Positions 51,378-59,687 of a DNA stretch of 64,000 nucleotides are shown piece by piece. Position 1 is the stretch's first letter, and each line of letters begins with the position of its first letter. The notes beneath the pieces are model-generated. The model was not told the DNA's origin. It saw only the letters and a list, made by a program, of their open reading frames with translations, and made no database searches. This stretch comes from JAYPWI01 sp964629575 (GTDB taxonomy: Bacteria > Actinomycetota > Acidimicrobiia > Acidimicrobiales > Poriferisodalaceae): contig CAZVUM010000006.1 in the NCBI GenBank assembly GCA_964629575.1, positions 49,767-113,766 of the forward strand, written 5' to 3'. The position numbers and the translations under genes were made by a program.

Positions 51378-52250
51378 ATGCAGTTCGACGTGGAGTCCTT
51401 GCGAACATTTCTCACCGTTCTCGACGCCGGTGGCATGACGCGGGCATCGGAGGTCCTCGGCATCTCGCAATCTGCGGTGAGCTGGAAGATCAAGCGTCTC
51501 GAAGAGCGCCTCGGCCGGGACCTGCTCGTGCGCGAGGGCCGCTCGATTCGCCCCTCCCGCGATGGGCGCCAGCTCGTCGAATACGCGCGAGGCATCGTCT
51601 CCCTCCACGATGAAGCCGTTGCACGCCTATCGAGCTCCGACCTCACCGGCAACGTGCACTTCGGTGCCACAGAGGAGGTCGCCGAGTTCTGCATGCGAGC
51701 CGTGCTCGCTCGATTCACCCGCGTGCACCCGGGAGCCATCATCGACTTCCACGTCGACAGGGGGGTCCTCCTCGACCAGATGTTGTCGCGGGGCGACCTC
51801 GACGTCGCGGTGCTGCAGGTGAGCCCCGATCAGATCCGGCGAGGTGACACAGTGCTGTGGGAGGACGAGCTCCTGTGGGTGAGCTGTCCGGATTGGACAT
51901 ACGACGAGGGTGAGGTTCCGCTCATCACCTTCGGCGAGCACGGCTTCTATCGGCCGATCGCCGAGGCTGGGCTGCAGGAGGCCGGCGTGCCATACCGAGT
52001 CGCGTTCTCCGGGCCGAGCACGGCGAGCGTCACCTCGGCGGTGACGTTCGGGCTCGGGGTCGCCGTGATCAGCCGCCGGTGGCTCACCGACTCACTGATC
52101 GAATGGCCGCGGGCCGCCGCCTTGCCGGCACTCCCAGCGGGAGTGACCGTGGCTCGCCAGTCTCCGGGGGAGTCATCCGCCGTGGCCACCGAGCTGATCG
52201 GCGACATCGAGTCCGAGCTCGGCCAGGGGAGCGAGCTGGTGCCCTCGTAG
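51378..52250 (+). CDS. LysR family transcriptional regulator
   Basis: A 290-residue regulator. The N-terminal winged helix-turn-helix is typical: VESLRTFLTVLDAGGMTRA then ASEVLGISQSAVSWKIKRLE, and LGRDLLVREGRSIRPS ends the wing. The effector domain has two periplasmic-binding-like lobes with GNVHFGATEEVAEF and the FGLGVAVISRRW turn. It probably senses a metabolite handled by the divergent SBP/FAH pair. ATG 51378 chosen; GTG 51372 is in frame. The gene ends two bases before the convergent arsP stop. Confidence 0.93.
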   Translation: MQFDVESLRTFLTVLDAGGMTRASEVLGISQSAVSWKIKRLEERLGRDLLVREGRSIRPSRDGRQLVEYARGIVSLHDEAVARLSSSDLTGNVHFGATEEVAEFCMRAVLARFTRVHPGAIIDFHVDRGVLLDQMLSRGDLDVAVLQVSPDQIRRGDTVLWEDELLWVSCPDWTYDEGEVPLITFGEHGFYRPIAEAGLQEAGVPYRVAFSGPSTASVTSAVTFGLGVAVISRRWLTDSLIEWPRAAALPALPAGVTVARQSPGESSAVATELIGDIESELGQGSELVPS

Positions 52251-52252
52251 GT

Positions 52253-53176
52253 TCAGCTGATCGCCGCGGTGAGCAGGCCACCCACCACTGCGACCGCGAA
52301 GACGTAGGCGATGAACACGGCGAGCACCCGCCACTTGGCCACGCGCGACAAGATGACGAACTCGGGGACGTTCGCGCCCGCACCGGCGATGGTGAGGGCG
52401 ACGATCGGTCCAGATGCCACGCCGACCGATCGAAGCGAGTCGGCGATCGGGACGAACAGCTCGGTGCTGAAGTACAGCGGGGTCCCCACTAGCGCGGCGA
52501 ACGGGATGGCGCCCCAGCCCGCCCGGCCGGTGAGATCCGCGGCGGTCTCAGGGCTGACGGCGGCCTCGATGAGCAGCCCGATGCCCACCCCGATCAGGAT
52601 CAGCCACCACACCGAACGCAGCAGGGTGAAGGCCTGCCGGGCGGCTCCCTTCGCTCCGTCGGGCCAGCCGGTCCAGGCCGTCTCGGTGGTCGCCGCGCAC
52701 GATCCCGGCGGAGTGTCCGCATCCTGGGGTGGGCCGGCGGACACCCGCACGCGGTCATCGACGGGGGCGAGGTGGCGCTCGAGCCCGCTGCGTTCGGCGA
52801 TGAGGGCCAGGCCCAGCGCCGCGCTGAAGGCCACCGTCACGTAGATCAGGGCCACCTCGATTCCGACGATGAGGACCAGCGCGCCGAACAGGACTGGGTC
52901 GAGCACCGGTGCCGCAACGATGAACGCCACGTACCCCGCGGGCGTCACACCAGCGCGCCGGAGGCCGATCAGCAGAGGGATCGCCGAGTAGGTGCAGAAC
53001 GGTGTGACGAATCCGAGGGCGATTCCCTTGAGGGCAGCGGCGACCGGGCGGCCACCCATCCAACGGCGGAGGCGCTCGGCTCCCAGGCGGCGTTGAAGGA
53101 GCTCGATCGCGAACGCGACACCCACCAGAAGGGCGGCGAGCTCAACGACGAGGATCACCGTCGCAGTTCGGCTCAT
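52253..53176 (-). CDS. arsP: ArsP-like permease (UPF0718/DUF318 family)
   Basis: A 307-residue membrane protein with about eight helices in two blocks and a cytoplasmic loop near residues 130-180. GFVTPFCTYSAIPLLIGL is the PF03773 hallmark with a cysteine, and the second half has GTPLYFSTELFVPIADSL and GAGANVPEFVIL as an inverted counterpart. Characterised relatives (ArsP) export trivalent organoarsenicals; others are uncharacterised. Its start overlaps the arsR stop (ATGA), so it is controlled by that repressor. Substrate assignment is by family and context. Confidence 0.82.
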   Translation of the reverse strand: MSRTATVILVVELAALLVGVAFAIELLQRRLGAERLRRWMGGRPVAAALKGIALGFVTPFCTYSAIPLLIGLRRAGVTPAGYVAFIVAAPVLDPVLFGALVLIVGIEVALIYVTVAFSAALGLALIAERSGLERHLAPVDDRVRVSAGPPQDADTPPGSCAATTETAWTGWPDGAKGAARQAFTLLRSVWWLILIGVGIGLLIEAAVSPETAADLTGRAGWGAIPFAALVGTPLYFSTELFVPIADSLRSVGVASGPIVALTIAGAGANVPEFVILSRVAKWRVLAVFIAYVFAVAVVGGLLTAAIS

Positions 53177-53496
53177 CTCGCAGAGCCCATGATCGCTGAG
53201 GCTGCGTCGGGCAGCGCGGTCATGCAGGCGGGGTTGGCTGTCACGACGGTCCGGACGCCGTCGACTTCGAGAAACACGAAGCGCTCAGCGGCGAGCACCT
53301 GCAGATGCTTGGAGACCGTCGACTGGCTCTTGCCTGCCGCGTCGACGATCTCGCCGACCGTCATCGGGCCCTCGGCCGCCACGATCGCCAGGATGCGGAC
53401 GCGCGTACCGTCGGCGAGACACCGGAACCACGAGGCGTACTCGTCGGCGTCGGCCTGGGTGAGCCGCTCTTCGGAGGTGCGTTGAGAGTCCTTCAT
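53173..53496 (-). CDS. ArsR-family metalloregulatory repressor
   Basis: A 107-residue winged helix protein. ASWFRCLADGTRVRILAIV is the usual dimer/first-helix region and includes one cysteine; VGEIVDAAGKSQSTVSKHLQVL is the recognition helix-turn-helix. A second cysteine lies in ANPACMTAL near residue 91. The sparse cysteines do not match the CxC box of classic ArsR, so the metal or organoarsenical sensed is open. The start codon (53494-53496) lies inside an operator dyad at 53492-53520, implying autorepression. Transcribed first, then arsP. Confidence 0.88.
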   Translation of the reverse strand: MKDSQRTSEERLTQADADEYASWFRCLADGTRVRILAIVAAEGPMTVGEIVDAAGKSQSTVSKHLQVLAAERFVFLEVDGVRTVVTANPACMTALPDAASAIMGSAR

Positions 53497-53520
53497 CGTT
53501 AATCGACGATAAACGATGAA
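53492..53520. promoter_or_regulatory. ArsR operator dyad overlapping the arsR start
   Basis: TTCATCGTT and AACGATGAA are 9-bp inverted arms around 11 bases that contain a further near-dyad (TTAATCGACGATAA). The AT-rich ATCGTT/AACGAT half-sites in otherwise GC-rich DNA resemble known ArsR/SmtB operators. It overlaps the arsR start codon, so bound repressor would block initiation. Confidence 0.75.
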
Positions 53521-53530
53521 GGGCGAAGCG

Positions 53531-53803
53531 TCAACCCCCGAGGACCTCGCCGATGATGCGAGCCGCGGGGCTCCCGACGAGCTCAGCTGGCACGCCGACG
53601 TCGAGGACGGCGGTCTCGCCCAGGGTGAGCGTCCACGTGATGCCGGCGTCGCCGCAGCAGACCCGCTCGGCTTCGACCAGCTGAACCAGCTCGTCGTCGA
53701 CCCGTGGCGAACGGTCGTAGACGAGCCGCAGCCCACCCGGCGACGGCGTGGAAGACCGGAGCGCCTCGCTCCGGAGGGTCTCCCAATGCTCGGCGCGCTC
53801 CAC
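53531..53803 (-). CDS. Small hypothetical protein, possibly 5'-truncated by a TGA
   Basis: From GTG at 53803 it encodes 90 residues with AERVCCGDAGITWTL, a Cys-Cys motif found in small uncharacterised actinobacterial proteins. The same frame continues upstream to an ATG at 53857 with GGAGG close by (MTRHIDLTGV), but codon 11 is TGA at 53825-53827. So either a nonsense change has cut an originally 108-residue protein, or translation starts at the downstream GTG, which lacks a Shine-Dalgarno. Located between MFS and arsR genes on the same strand; a metal(loid)-related role is suggested only by position and cysteines. Confidence 0.55.
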   Translation of the reverse strand: MERAEHWETLRSEALRSSTPSPGGLRLVYDRSPRVDDELVQLVEAERVCCGDAGITWTLTLGETAVLDVGVPAELVGSPAARIIGEVLGG

Positions 53804-53917
53804 GAGCGCGGCGCCGGTGAGGGTTCAGACCCCTGTCAGGTCGATGTGCCTGGTCATGGCCTCCACGCTAGGGCCCGGTGAGTCATTCGCCGACACTGCT
53901 GGTTCGGCCGGAGCGGT

Positions 53918-55240
53918 TCAGTCGGACTCGACGAGCGTGCGGACCGGGTGCGATTCGACACCCGTGTTGCGGGGGAGACCAGCTGGGCACGTGCCCTCCT
54001 CGGCCGCCGGCCCGACCAGGCGATCTGCTTCGTCGCCGCGGCGACGAAGCATGATGAGGACCGGAACCGCGAGCACCGTGAACGCACCTCCGACGATGTA
54101 ACCGGAGCTGAAGCCCCGGTCGTCGGAGATCGCGCCGAGGCCCAGCTGGCCACCGACGCCACCCACCGATGCGATCATCGCATCGAAGCTCACCACAGTG
54201 GCCCGGTGTTCGGACTGAGTCACCCGATGGAGGTAGGCCTGGCGGACCGGCATCATCACGCCCATCGCGCCGGCGACCACCATCAGGCAGGCGACGGCCA
54301 CGGCGAAGGTGTCGGTGACACCGATGACCACCGACGCCACGGTGCTCGCCGCTGTGGCCCAGATGAGCAGCGTGCTGCGCCGGCCACAGCGTTTGCTGAG
54401 CACATCGACGATCTGGTTGCCGATGATCGTCGCCACCGACACCCCTGCGGTGACCAGGCCGACCACCCAGACGGCATCGCGTTCGAGGAGTTCGAGGAAG
54501 TAGGGCTGGGCGGCGTAGAACCCCCAGCCGAAGAACACGCCACGGATCGCAGCCGACGTCATCAGGAGTCGAAGACCACGGTGGCGCCATCCGTGCTGGA
54601 CACCGACGCGTGCCTGATCCGCCATCGCCGCGGGGATCTCGGAGATGCGCAGCGACTTGGCGGTGAACCCGATGTCGTGCATGAGGCGGGCCGAGAGAAC
54701 CAACACGAGCCCGAGCAGAGCGGACCTGACGATGAAGGGCACGGCGAGGTCGATCTGGCCCAGCAGCCCTCCGGTGATGGTTCCGATCAGCATGGACGAG
54801 CCGCTGACCTGTTGGCCTCGTGCGAACACGTGGTCGAGAGGCCGGTCGTCTCCGACCGTGCCGAGCGCGTCGACCAACCACGCTTCGAGGGCACCGGAGT
54901 AGAAGGTGAATCCCAGTCCCATGAGCACAGAGACCGCCCCGAAGACGAGGAGCCCCGCTTCGGCCTGTGCGGCGACCAAGTAGAGAATGGTCGTGATCGC
55001 GAGAAGGGCCACGCTGAGCAGGTAGGAGATGCGACGTCCGAGCGTGTCGGCCACGACGCCGGTGGGAATCTCGAAGAGCACCATTCCTGCGGAGAACAGC
55101 GCGTTGGCGACGAATACCTCTCCGATGCCGAGGCCGGCGTCGAGGAGGAAGAGGGTGTTGACACTCCAGATCAGCGACGCCGACAGCGTGTACAGCCCCG
55201 CCAGCGTCATGTACGTGGAGATGATGCGGCGTGACGACAC
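53918..55240 (-). CDS. Major facilitator superfamily transporter
   Basis: A 440-residue transporter with twelve predicted helices. The N-terminal half has the MFS loop motif in FEIPTGVVADTLGRRISY (between helices 2 and 3) and EAWLVDALG in helix 4-5; the C-terminal half has DVLSKRCGRRSTLL. A charged C-terminal tail is cytoplasmic. Family similarity points to small-molecule or drug efflux; cargo unknown. GTG/ATG start at 55240 gives a good family N-terminus. It precedes the small gene and arsR on the same strand, 60 bases away. Confidence 0.88.
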   Translation of the reverse strand: MSSRRIISTYMTLAGLYTLSASLIWSVNTLFLLDAGLGIGEVFVANALFSAGMVLFEIPTGVVADTLGRRISYLLSVALLAITTILYLVAAQAEAGLLVFGAVSVLMGLGFTFYSGALEAWLVDALGTVGDDRPLDHVFARGQQVSGSSMLIGTITGGLLGQIDLAVPFIVRSALLGLVLVLSARLMHDIGFTAKSLRISEIPAAMADQARVGVQHGWRHRGLRLLMTSAAIRGVFFGWGFYAAQPYFLELLERDAVWVVGLVTAGVSVATIIGNQIVDVLSKRCGRRSTLLIWATAASTVASVVIGVTDTFAVAVACLMVVAGAMGVMMPVRQAYLHRVTQSEHRATVVSFDAMIASVGGVGGQLGLGAISDDRGFSSGYIVGGAFTVLAVPVLIMLRRRGDEADRLVGPAAEEGTCPAGLPRNTGVESHPVRTLVESD

Positions 55241-55343
55241 AGCGACAGTGTTTCACCTTCGACGGTGACCCCCACGACCCCGTCCGTTGGCGTAGAACTA
55301 TCTGGTGCGGCCTCGTGCGGTGAGGCACGCGGGAGGGACTTCG

Positions 55344-55922
55344 ATGAGGCGCATTGCTTTGGCCATCGTCGCGCTGGCGATCATGACAGCTGCGTGTGGC
55401 GGCGGAGACTCGGACGGCGCGGACGGCGCGGCCAGCTCGGCCGACGACGCAGCGGCGACGGCGACGAGTTCGGTGGCCACCACAGCGGCTGCCCCGGCCA
55501 GCACGGCCGCTCCCGACACGGCCGCGCCAGACACAGCAGCGGACGAGCAGAGCGGAACCATCGACGGCGGGGCTTCGGTGGTGGAGGTGAATCTCGTCGA
55601 GTGGGCCATCGAGGCCCCGACCCAACTCCCGGCCGGCACGGTCGAGTTCGCCATGGTCAACGGCGGTGACGTGCCCCATCAGCTCACGGTGATCCGTGCC
55701 GACAGCTACGCGTCGCTTCCGGTCAATGCCCGCGGCACCGTGCTCGTCGACGAACTGGAGCCCGGACAGCTGGTCGCGGCCAACGAGCCGTTCCTCGGAG
55801 GCGAGAGCGCATCGATGACGGTCGAGCTCGAGCCGGGCAGCTATGTGCTGGTCTGCAACATCGAGGTGGGCCCGAGCAGCCATGCCGGGAACGGCCAGGT
55901 CCTCGACGTCACTGTCGGGTGA
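55344..55922 (+). CDS. Lipoprotein with cupredoxin-like domain
   Basis: A 192-residue exported lipoprotein: a signal helix, lipobox ending TAAC with C18, an Ala/Thr/Asp-rich linker to about residue 75, then a cupredoxin-like beta barrel. Candidate copper ligands are H112 (VPHQLTV), C171 (VLVCNIE) and H180 (SSHAGNG). The fourth ligand, a methionine in plastocyanin-like proteins, is absent; the place holds Gly/Gln. ATG 55344 has GGAGGG upstream. It leads a three-gene operon with a DUF2231 protein and a thioredoxin-fold protein, which suggests an envelope redox or copper function. Confidence 0.8.
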   Translation: MRRIALAIVALAIMTAACGGGDSDGADGAASSADDAAATATSSVATTAAAPASTAAPDTAAPDTAADEQSGTIDGGASVVEVNLVEWAIEAPTQLPAGTVEFAMVNGGDVPHQLTVIRADSYASLPVNARGTVLVDELEPGQLVAANEPFLGGESASMTVELEPGSYVLVCNIEVGPSSHAGNGQVLDVTVG

Positions 55923-55977
55923 TGCGATCGGCGATGAGCGGACCGCTCTGCTGGCCCGGGTCGAATAGGTTCGAGTG

Positions 55978-56427
55978 ATGGACACGTTGTTCGACCTGCC
56001 CGCGCACATCTTCTTCGTCCACCTGCCGGTCGTGGCAGCACCGACGGCCGCTGTTGCTGCCGTCGTCGTGATGGCTCGCCAGAACTGGGAATCCCGGTAC
56101 GGCGCCTGGCCGCTCGGCATCTCGGTGGGCGCCTTCATTGCGATTCTCCTCGCCTATTCGAGCGGTCAGGAGTTCGCGAAGCGGTTCGAAGGATTGATCG
56201 ACATCTCCCGTCACCAGGACTTCGCATCCACGTTGCGGATCTTCTCCGGCCTTCACGTCTTGGCCATCGCCGGCATGTTCGTGCTGGCGCGCCGACGGAG
56301 CGAGGCGAGGACGCCGGCTCGCTGGGCGGTGTCCGGGGTGGCGCTCGTCCTGTCGGTGCTGGTCTTCGTCTGGACGATTCGCACGGGCCACGAAGGCGCG
56401 AAGGTCACCTGGTCGGGGGTCGTGTGA
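55978..56427 (+). CDS. DUF2231-like membrane protein
   Basis: A 149-residue protein with four helices (about 10-32, 44-62, 83-103 and 115-133). The N-terminal LPAHIFFVHLPVVAAP carries the paired histidines of the DUF2231 family, thought to bind heme or act in membrane electron transfer; biochemical proof is lacking. Additional histidines lie at RHQDF and the last loop. ATG 55978. The stop overlaps the GTG of the next gene, so they are coupled. Confidence 0.78.
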   Translation: MDTLFDLPAHIFFVHLPVVAAPTAAVAAVVVMARQNWESRYGAWPLGISVGAFIAILLAYSSGQEFAKRFEGLIDISRHQDFASTLRIFSGLHVLAIAGMFVLARRRSEARTPARWAVSGVALVLSVLVFVWTIRTGHEGAKVTWSGVV

Positions 56428-57380
56428 GCCTCGACCGCCGGACTTTTCTCGTCGGCGGTGCCGCGGCGACGGTGGTCGCGGCGTGCGGCGGAAGCGAGTC
56501 GTCGGGCGGCGGGACAGGCGAGTCGATCGCTGCGCCGCCTTCGACCGCAGGCGAGGTTGGCGATCAAGGGCTTCAGGTCGCCCAGCTGTTCAGCCCAGGC
56601 CCGTATGTGGCCGCGCTGCCGCAGCAACGGCTGCCCTTCGCCCTCGTCGGTCCCGACGGCCCGTTGCGAGGAGATGCCGAGCCGGCATCGGTGCGGGTCG
56701 TCGACCAGAACGGCAACGAGAGCACTGTGCTAGCCGCCGCCCGATTCGTGCCGCACGCTCATGAGGGCGACGACGGGCACGACCATGTTCATGTCAACGA
56801 CCTGCGCTACTACGCGCCGCGGATCGACTTCGCCCAACCCGGCCTGCACCGGCTCATCGTCGAAGCCGCCGAAGGGTCGGGCATCCTCGAGTTCGCCGTC
56901 GTCGACCCGCGAGATGTGCCGATTACGGCGCCTGGCGATCCGCTCCCGAGCTTCGTGAGCCCCACCGTCGACAACCCCGCCGGAGTCGACACGCTCTGCA
57001 CCCGCAACCCACCGTGTGACCTCCATGGGGCGAGCGTCGACACGCTCCTCGCCGAAGGACGGCCTTTCGTGGTCTTGGTCTCCACGCCCGCGTACTGCCA
57101 CACCCAGTTCTGCGGGCCCGTCCTCGACGTGTTGATCCGCACGCTGGAGGACGGGGACTGGGACCTCGCCGCGGTGCACCTGGAGGTCTGGGCGAACCCC
57201 GCGGAGGTCGACGGTGACGTGAGCGACCCGCTGATCCGACCCGCTCCGGGTGTGGAGGCGCTGGGCTTGGAGTTCGAGCCGGTGCTGTACGTGGTGGGCG
57301 CCGACGGTGTGGTCCGCGAACGCATCGACAACCTGTACGACGCAGACGAGCTGACCGCCGCCCTCGCCACCGCCACCTGA
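56424..57380 (+). CDS. Exported thioredoxin-fold protein with His-rich segment
   Basis: A 318-residue exported protein. RRTFLVGGAAATVVAAC is a twin-arginine-type signal ending in a lipobox (C21), so it is probably a Tat-exported lipoprotein. Residues 111-123 hold HAHEGDDGHDHVH, a likely metal-binding loop inside an N-terminal beta domain. The C-terminal half is thioredoxin-like: LVSTPAYCHTQFCGPVLDVL split here as TPAYCHTQFCG, with C225 and C230 spaced by four residues, closer to Sco-type than to CxxC thioredoxins, and an EPVLYVVGADGVV strand. It may deliver copper or reduce disulfides in the envelope. GTG start at 56424 overlaps the DUF2231 stop. Confidence 0.8.
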   Translation: MSLDRRTFLVGGAAATVVAACGGSESSGGGTGESIAAPPSTAGEVGDQGLQVAQLFSPGPYVAALPQQRLPFALVGPDGPLRGDAEPASVRVVDQNGNESTVLAAARFVPHAHEGDDGHDHVHVNDLRYYAPRIDFAQPGLHRLIVEAAEGSGILEFAVVDPRDVPITAPGDPLPSFVSPTVDNPAGVDTLCTRNPPCDLHGASVDTLLAEGRPFVVLVSTPAYCHTQFCGPVLDVLIRTLEDGDWDLAAVHLEVWANPAEVDGDVSDPLIRPAPGVEALGLEFEPVLYVVGADGVVRERIDNLYDADELTAALATAT

Positions 57381-57395
57381 TCCCGTTCTGCCAGC

Positions 57396-57495
57396 NNNNN
57401 NNNNNNNNNNNNNNNNNNNNNNNNNNNNNNNNNNNNNNNNNNNNNNNNNNNNNNNNNNNNNNNNNNNNNNNNNNNNNNNNNNNNNNNNNNNNNNN
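57396..57495. other. Scaffold gap of 100 N
   Basis: Placeholder between the convergent stops at 57380 and 57502. Flanks share no sequence. It could hide a terminator or a real insertion of any length. Confidence 0.95.
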
Positions 57496-57501
57496 GGCGG
57501 G

Positions 57502-59004
57502 CTATCTCAGGTGGGGGGCGACCCAGCCGTCGAGGTCGTAGTCGGCCATGCAGTCGGCCACCATCTCGCGGTACCGGTCGGCATCGCCACGCGTCTCGGC
57601 CCAGCCGAGAACGTCGAGGCGCTGCTGATCCTGGTTGCCCGCGTAGTTGCGCTCGTAGAGGGCGTGCCTCCCCGCGAACTCGCTGTACATGGCGTCCCAG
57701 ATCACCCGGAAGAGCTTCAGTCGTTCCTGGGCGTCGCGTCCCGTGCCGCGGAAGTACTGGTCGATCGTGGGCCGGAGCTCTGGCGAAGCCAGGTCGGCGG
57801 GCCCCGAGACGGTGTAGATCGGTGCGCCGGCGAGCGAGCTTTCGAAGAGGTCCCGCACCCGGGTCCACGCGTTGGTGGCGTACAGCCGGGTCGCTGCGGC
57901 GGTTTGCAGCTTCGGCACCACGGTGCCACCGATGCCTGGCTCCGGATCGGACACCATGGCGGTGGTCATCGCCCACAGGGTCTCGGCGGTGGCGATCACC
58001 TCGCCGATCGCCGCCTGCACACCACGGAAGTCGGACGTGCCGCCCGCCGCCGTCCCTTCGAGCAGGAGCCCTGCGGCGAACTCCATCTTGACCGCCAGCC
58101 GGATCGCCGATTGGAGGTTGAACCGGTTGAAGAAACCCGACTCGGCGTAGAAGCCCTTTGCGGTGTCGACATCTCGATAGACGAGGACGTTCTCCCACGG
58201 GATGAAGGCATCGTCGAACACCACGACCGCGTCGTTCTCGTCGTAGCGGCTCGCCAGCGGCGCATCCCAGGGAGAGGGCGCCGCCAGTTCGTAGGACGGG
58301 CGGCAGATGAGCTTCACACCGGGTGAGTCCATGTCGGTGATGAAGACGAGGGCCATGTCCTCGTCCCGTCCCGCCTGCATGCGCGCTGCGGTGCCGCTGT
58401 TGACGGCCACGAACGTCGCGTGGGTGAGGGCCGACCCGGTCGCCACCATCTTCGCCCCGCTGACTCGGATGCCGTTGTCGTCCTCGGACTCCACGGACAC
58501 GAAGACGTCGCGCACATCGATCCGAGCCTGGTTGCGGTCGACGGGAGGGTCGATCAGCACGTGGTTCATGAACAGGCACTGCCTGGCGGTCTTCTCGTAC
58601 CAGGCTCTTGCGTTGTCGCCGTAGTCGCCGTAGTACGCCCACCCCTCTGCCAGCTGAGCCATGAAGGCAGCCTTGTAGTCGGGGGTCCGGCCCATCCAGC
58701 CGTGCGTCGCCCGCTGCCACACCGCGATCGCGTCCCGTGCCCCGGCGAGGTCCTCCGCCGAGTAGCTCGGAGCGAAGAAACGATGCGTGGTGATCCCGTT
58801 GCGGTCCGGCCCGGTCAGGACGTCGCGGGTGTCCTCGTCGTGCAGCAGGTCGTACAGGTGCGCCACGGTCTTCGCGCTCGTTGCGAAGGCCGGGTGGTCG
58901 ACGACGGATGCCACCCGTTCGCCGCCGATCCAGACCTCGCGGCCGTCGTCGAGGCTCGCCAGGAACTCCTCGCCGGTCAGCATCTCGCCGTTGCGTTCTG
59001 ACAT
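57502..59004 (-). CDS. 4-hydroxyphenylacetate 3-monooxygenase (HpaB) family protein
   Basis: A 500-residue FADH2-dependent aromatic monooxygenase of the HpaB/PvcC family, with an acyl-CoA dehydrogenase-like fold. MLTGEEFLASLDDGREVWIGG is the family N-terminus, split here as LTGEEFLASLDDGREVWIG. DVFVSVESEDDNGIRVSGAK, FDDAFIPWENVLVYRDVD and YERNYAGNQDQQRLD also match. It needs a flavin reductase (HpaC), which is not in the window. Substrate probably a phenol; members are also found in 4-hydroxybutyryl-CoA chemistry, but the FeS cysteines of that dehydratase are not seen. ATG 59004; divergent from the DUF2461 gene. Confidence 0.9.
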   Translation of the reverse strand: MSERNGEMLTGEEFLASLDDGREVWIGGERVASVVDHPAFATSAKTVAHLYDLLHDEDTRDVLTGPDRNGITTHRFFAPSYSAEDLAGARDAIAVWQRATHGWMGRTPDYKAAFMAQLAEGWAYYGDYGDNARAWYEKTARQCLFMNHVLIDPPVDRNQARIDVRDVFVSVESEDDNGIRVSGAKMVATGSALTHATFVAVNSGTAARMQAGRDEDMALVFITDMDSPGVKLICRPSYELAAPSPWDAPLASRYDENDAVVVFDDAFIPWENVLVYRDVDTAKGFYAESGFFNRFNLQSAIRLAVKMEFAAGLLLEGTAAGGTSDFRGVQAAIGEVIATAETLWAMTTAMVSDPEPGIGGTVVPKLQTAAATRLYATNAWTRVRDLFESSLAGAPIYTVSGPADLASPELRPTIDQYFRGTGRDAQERLKLFRVIWDAMYSEFAGRHALYERNYAGNQDQQRLDVLGWAETRGDADRYREMVADCMADYDLDGWVAPHLR

Positions 59005-59018
59005 GAGAGGATCATGTC

Positions 59019-59687
59019 ATGGCGTTCTTCACCGAGGAGAGCCTCGACTTCTGGCGGGGGCTGGCGCGCGACAACTCGAAGAGTTACTTCGACGCCAACC
59101 GAAGGACGTACGAGAATCACCTCAAGGCGCCGTACCAGGACCTGGCAGCAGCGCTCGTGGCCGGCCTGCAGGCTGATCAGCCCGAGTACCAGCTGGATCC
59201 GAAGAAGGCGACGTACCGCATCAACCGCGACGTCCGCTTCAGCAAGGACAAGTCGCCATACAAGACCGAGCTGGGCATCACGATCGGTCGCAGTCAGAAG
59301 CACGACGCGACGTACCCGGGCTACACCTGTCGGGTCGGGGTGCGGGGCATTGCCGTCGCGGGCGGTTTGTACATGCCCGACACCGAACTGCGGGATCGGG
59401 TTCGTCGCATGGTGGGCGAACGCTCGTCCGAACTCCGTTCGCTCACGACCGAGGCAGAGTTTGCGGAGACCTTCGGAGAGCTCGGCGGAGAGGCGCACAA
59501 GCGGGCACCTGCCGACCTCAAGGAGTTGGCCGAGTCCGAACCGCTCGTGCTCAACAAGCAGTGGGTCTTCTGGACCGACTTCGAGGATCCAGAGCTTCTG
59601 CTGCACCCGGACCTCGACGAGTTCATCCTCGACCAGTGGGCGATCGCCCGCCCGGTGATGGAGTTCCTCAAGGAGGCCGTGTCGTGA
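59019..59687 (+). CDS. DUF2461 (TIGR02453) family protein
   Basis: A 222-residue cytoplasmic protein. FTEESLDFWRGLARDNSK at the N-terminus, YRINRDVRFSKDKSPYKTELG in the middle (split here as RDVRFSKDKSPYKT) and the GGLYMPD strand identify the family, which is widespread and uncharacterised. ATG at 59019, 14 bases from the divergent monooxygenase. Stop overlaps the amidohydrolase GTG start at 59684. Confidence 0.88.
   Translation: MAFFTEESLDFWRGLARDNSKSYFDANRRTYENHLKAPYQDLAAALVAGLQADQPEYQLDPKKATYRINRDVRFSKDKSPYKTELGITIGRSQKHDATYPGYTCRVGVRGIAVAGGLYMPDTELRDRVRRMVGERSSELRSLTTEAEFAETFGELGGEAHKRAPADLKELAESEPLVLNKQWVFWTDFEDPELLLHPDLDEFILDQWAIARPVMEFLKEAVS

Noticed and set aside
53948..55234. A 428-codon plus-strand frame rich in His and Asp
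   Set aside because: Exact antisense of the MFS transporter; the composition arises from complementing membrane-protein codons.
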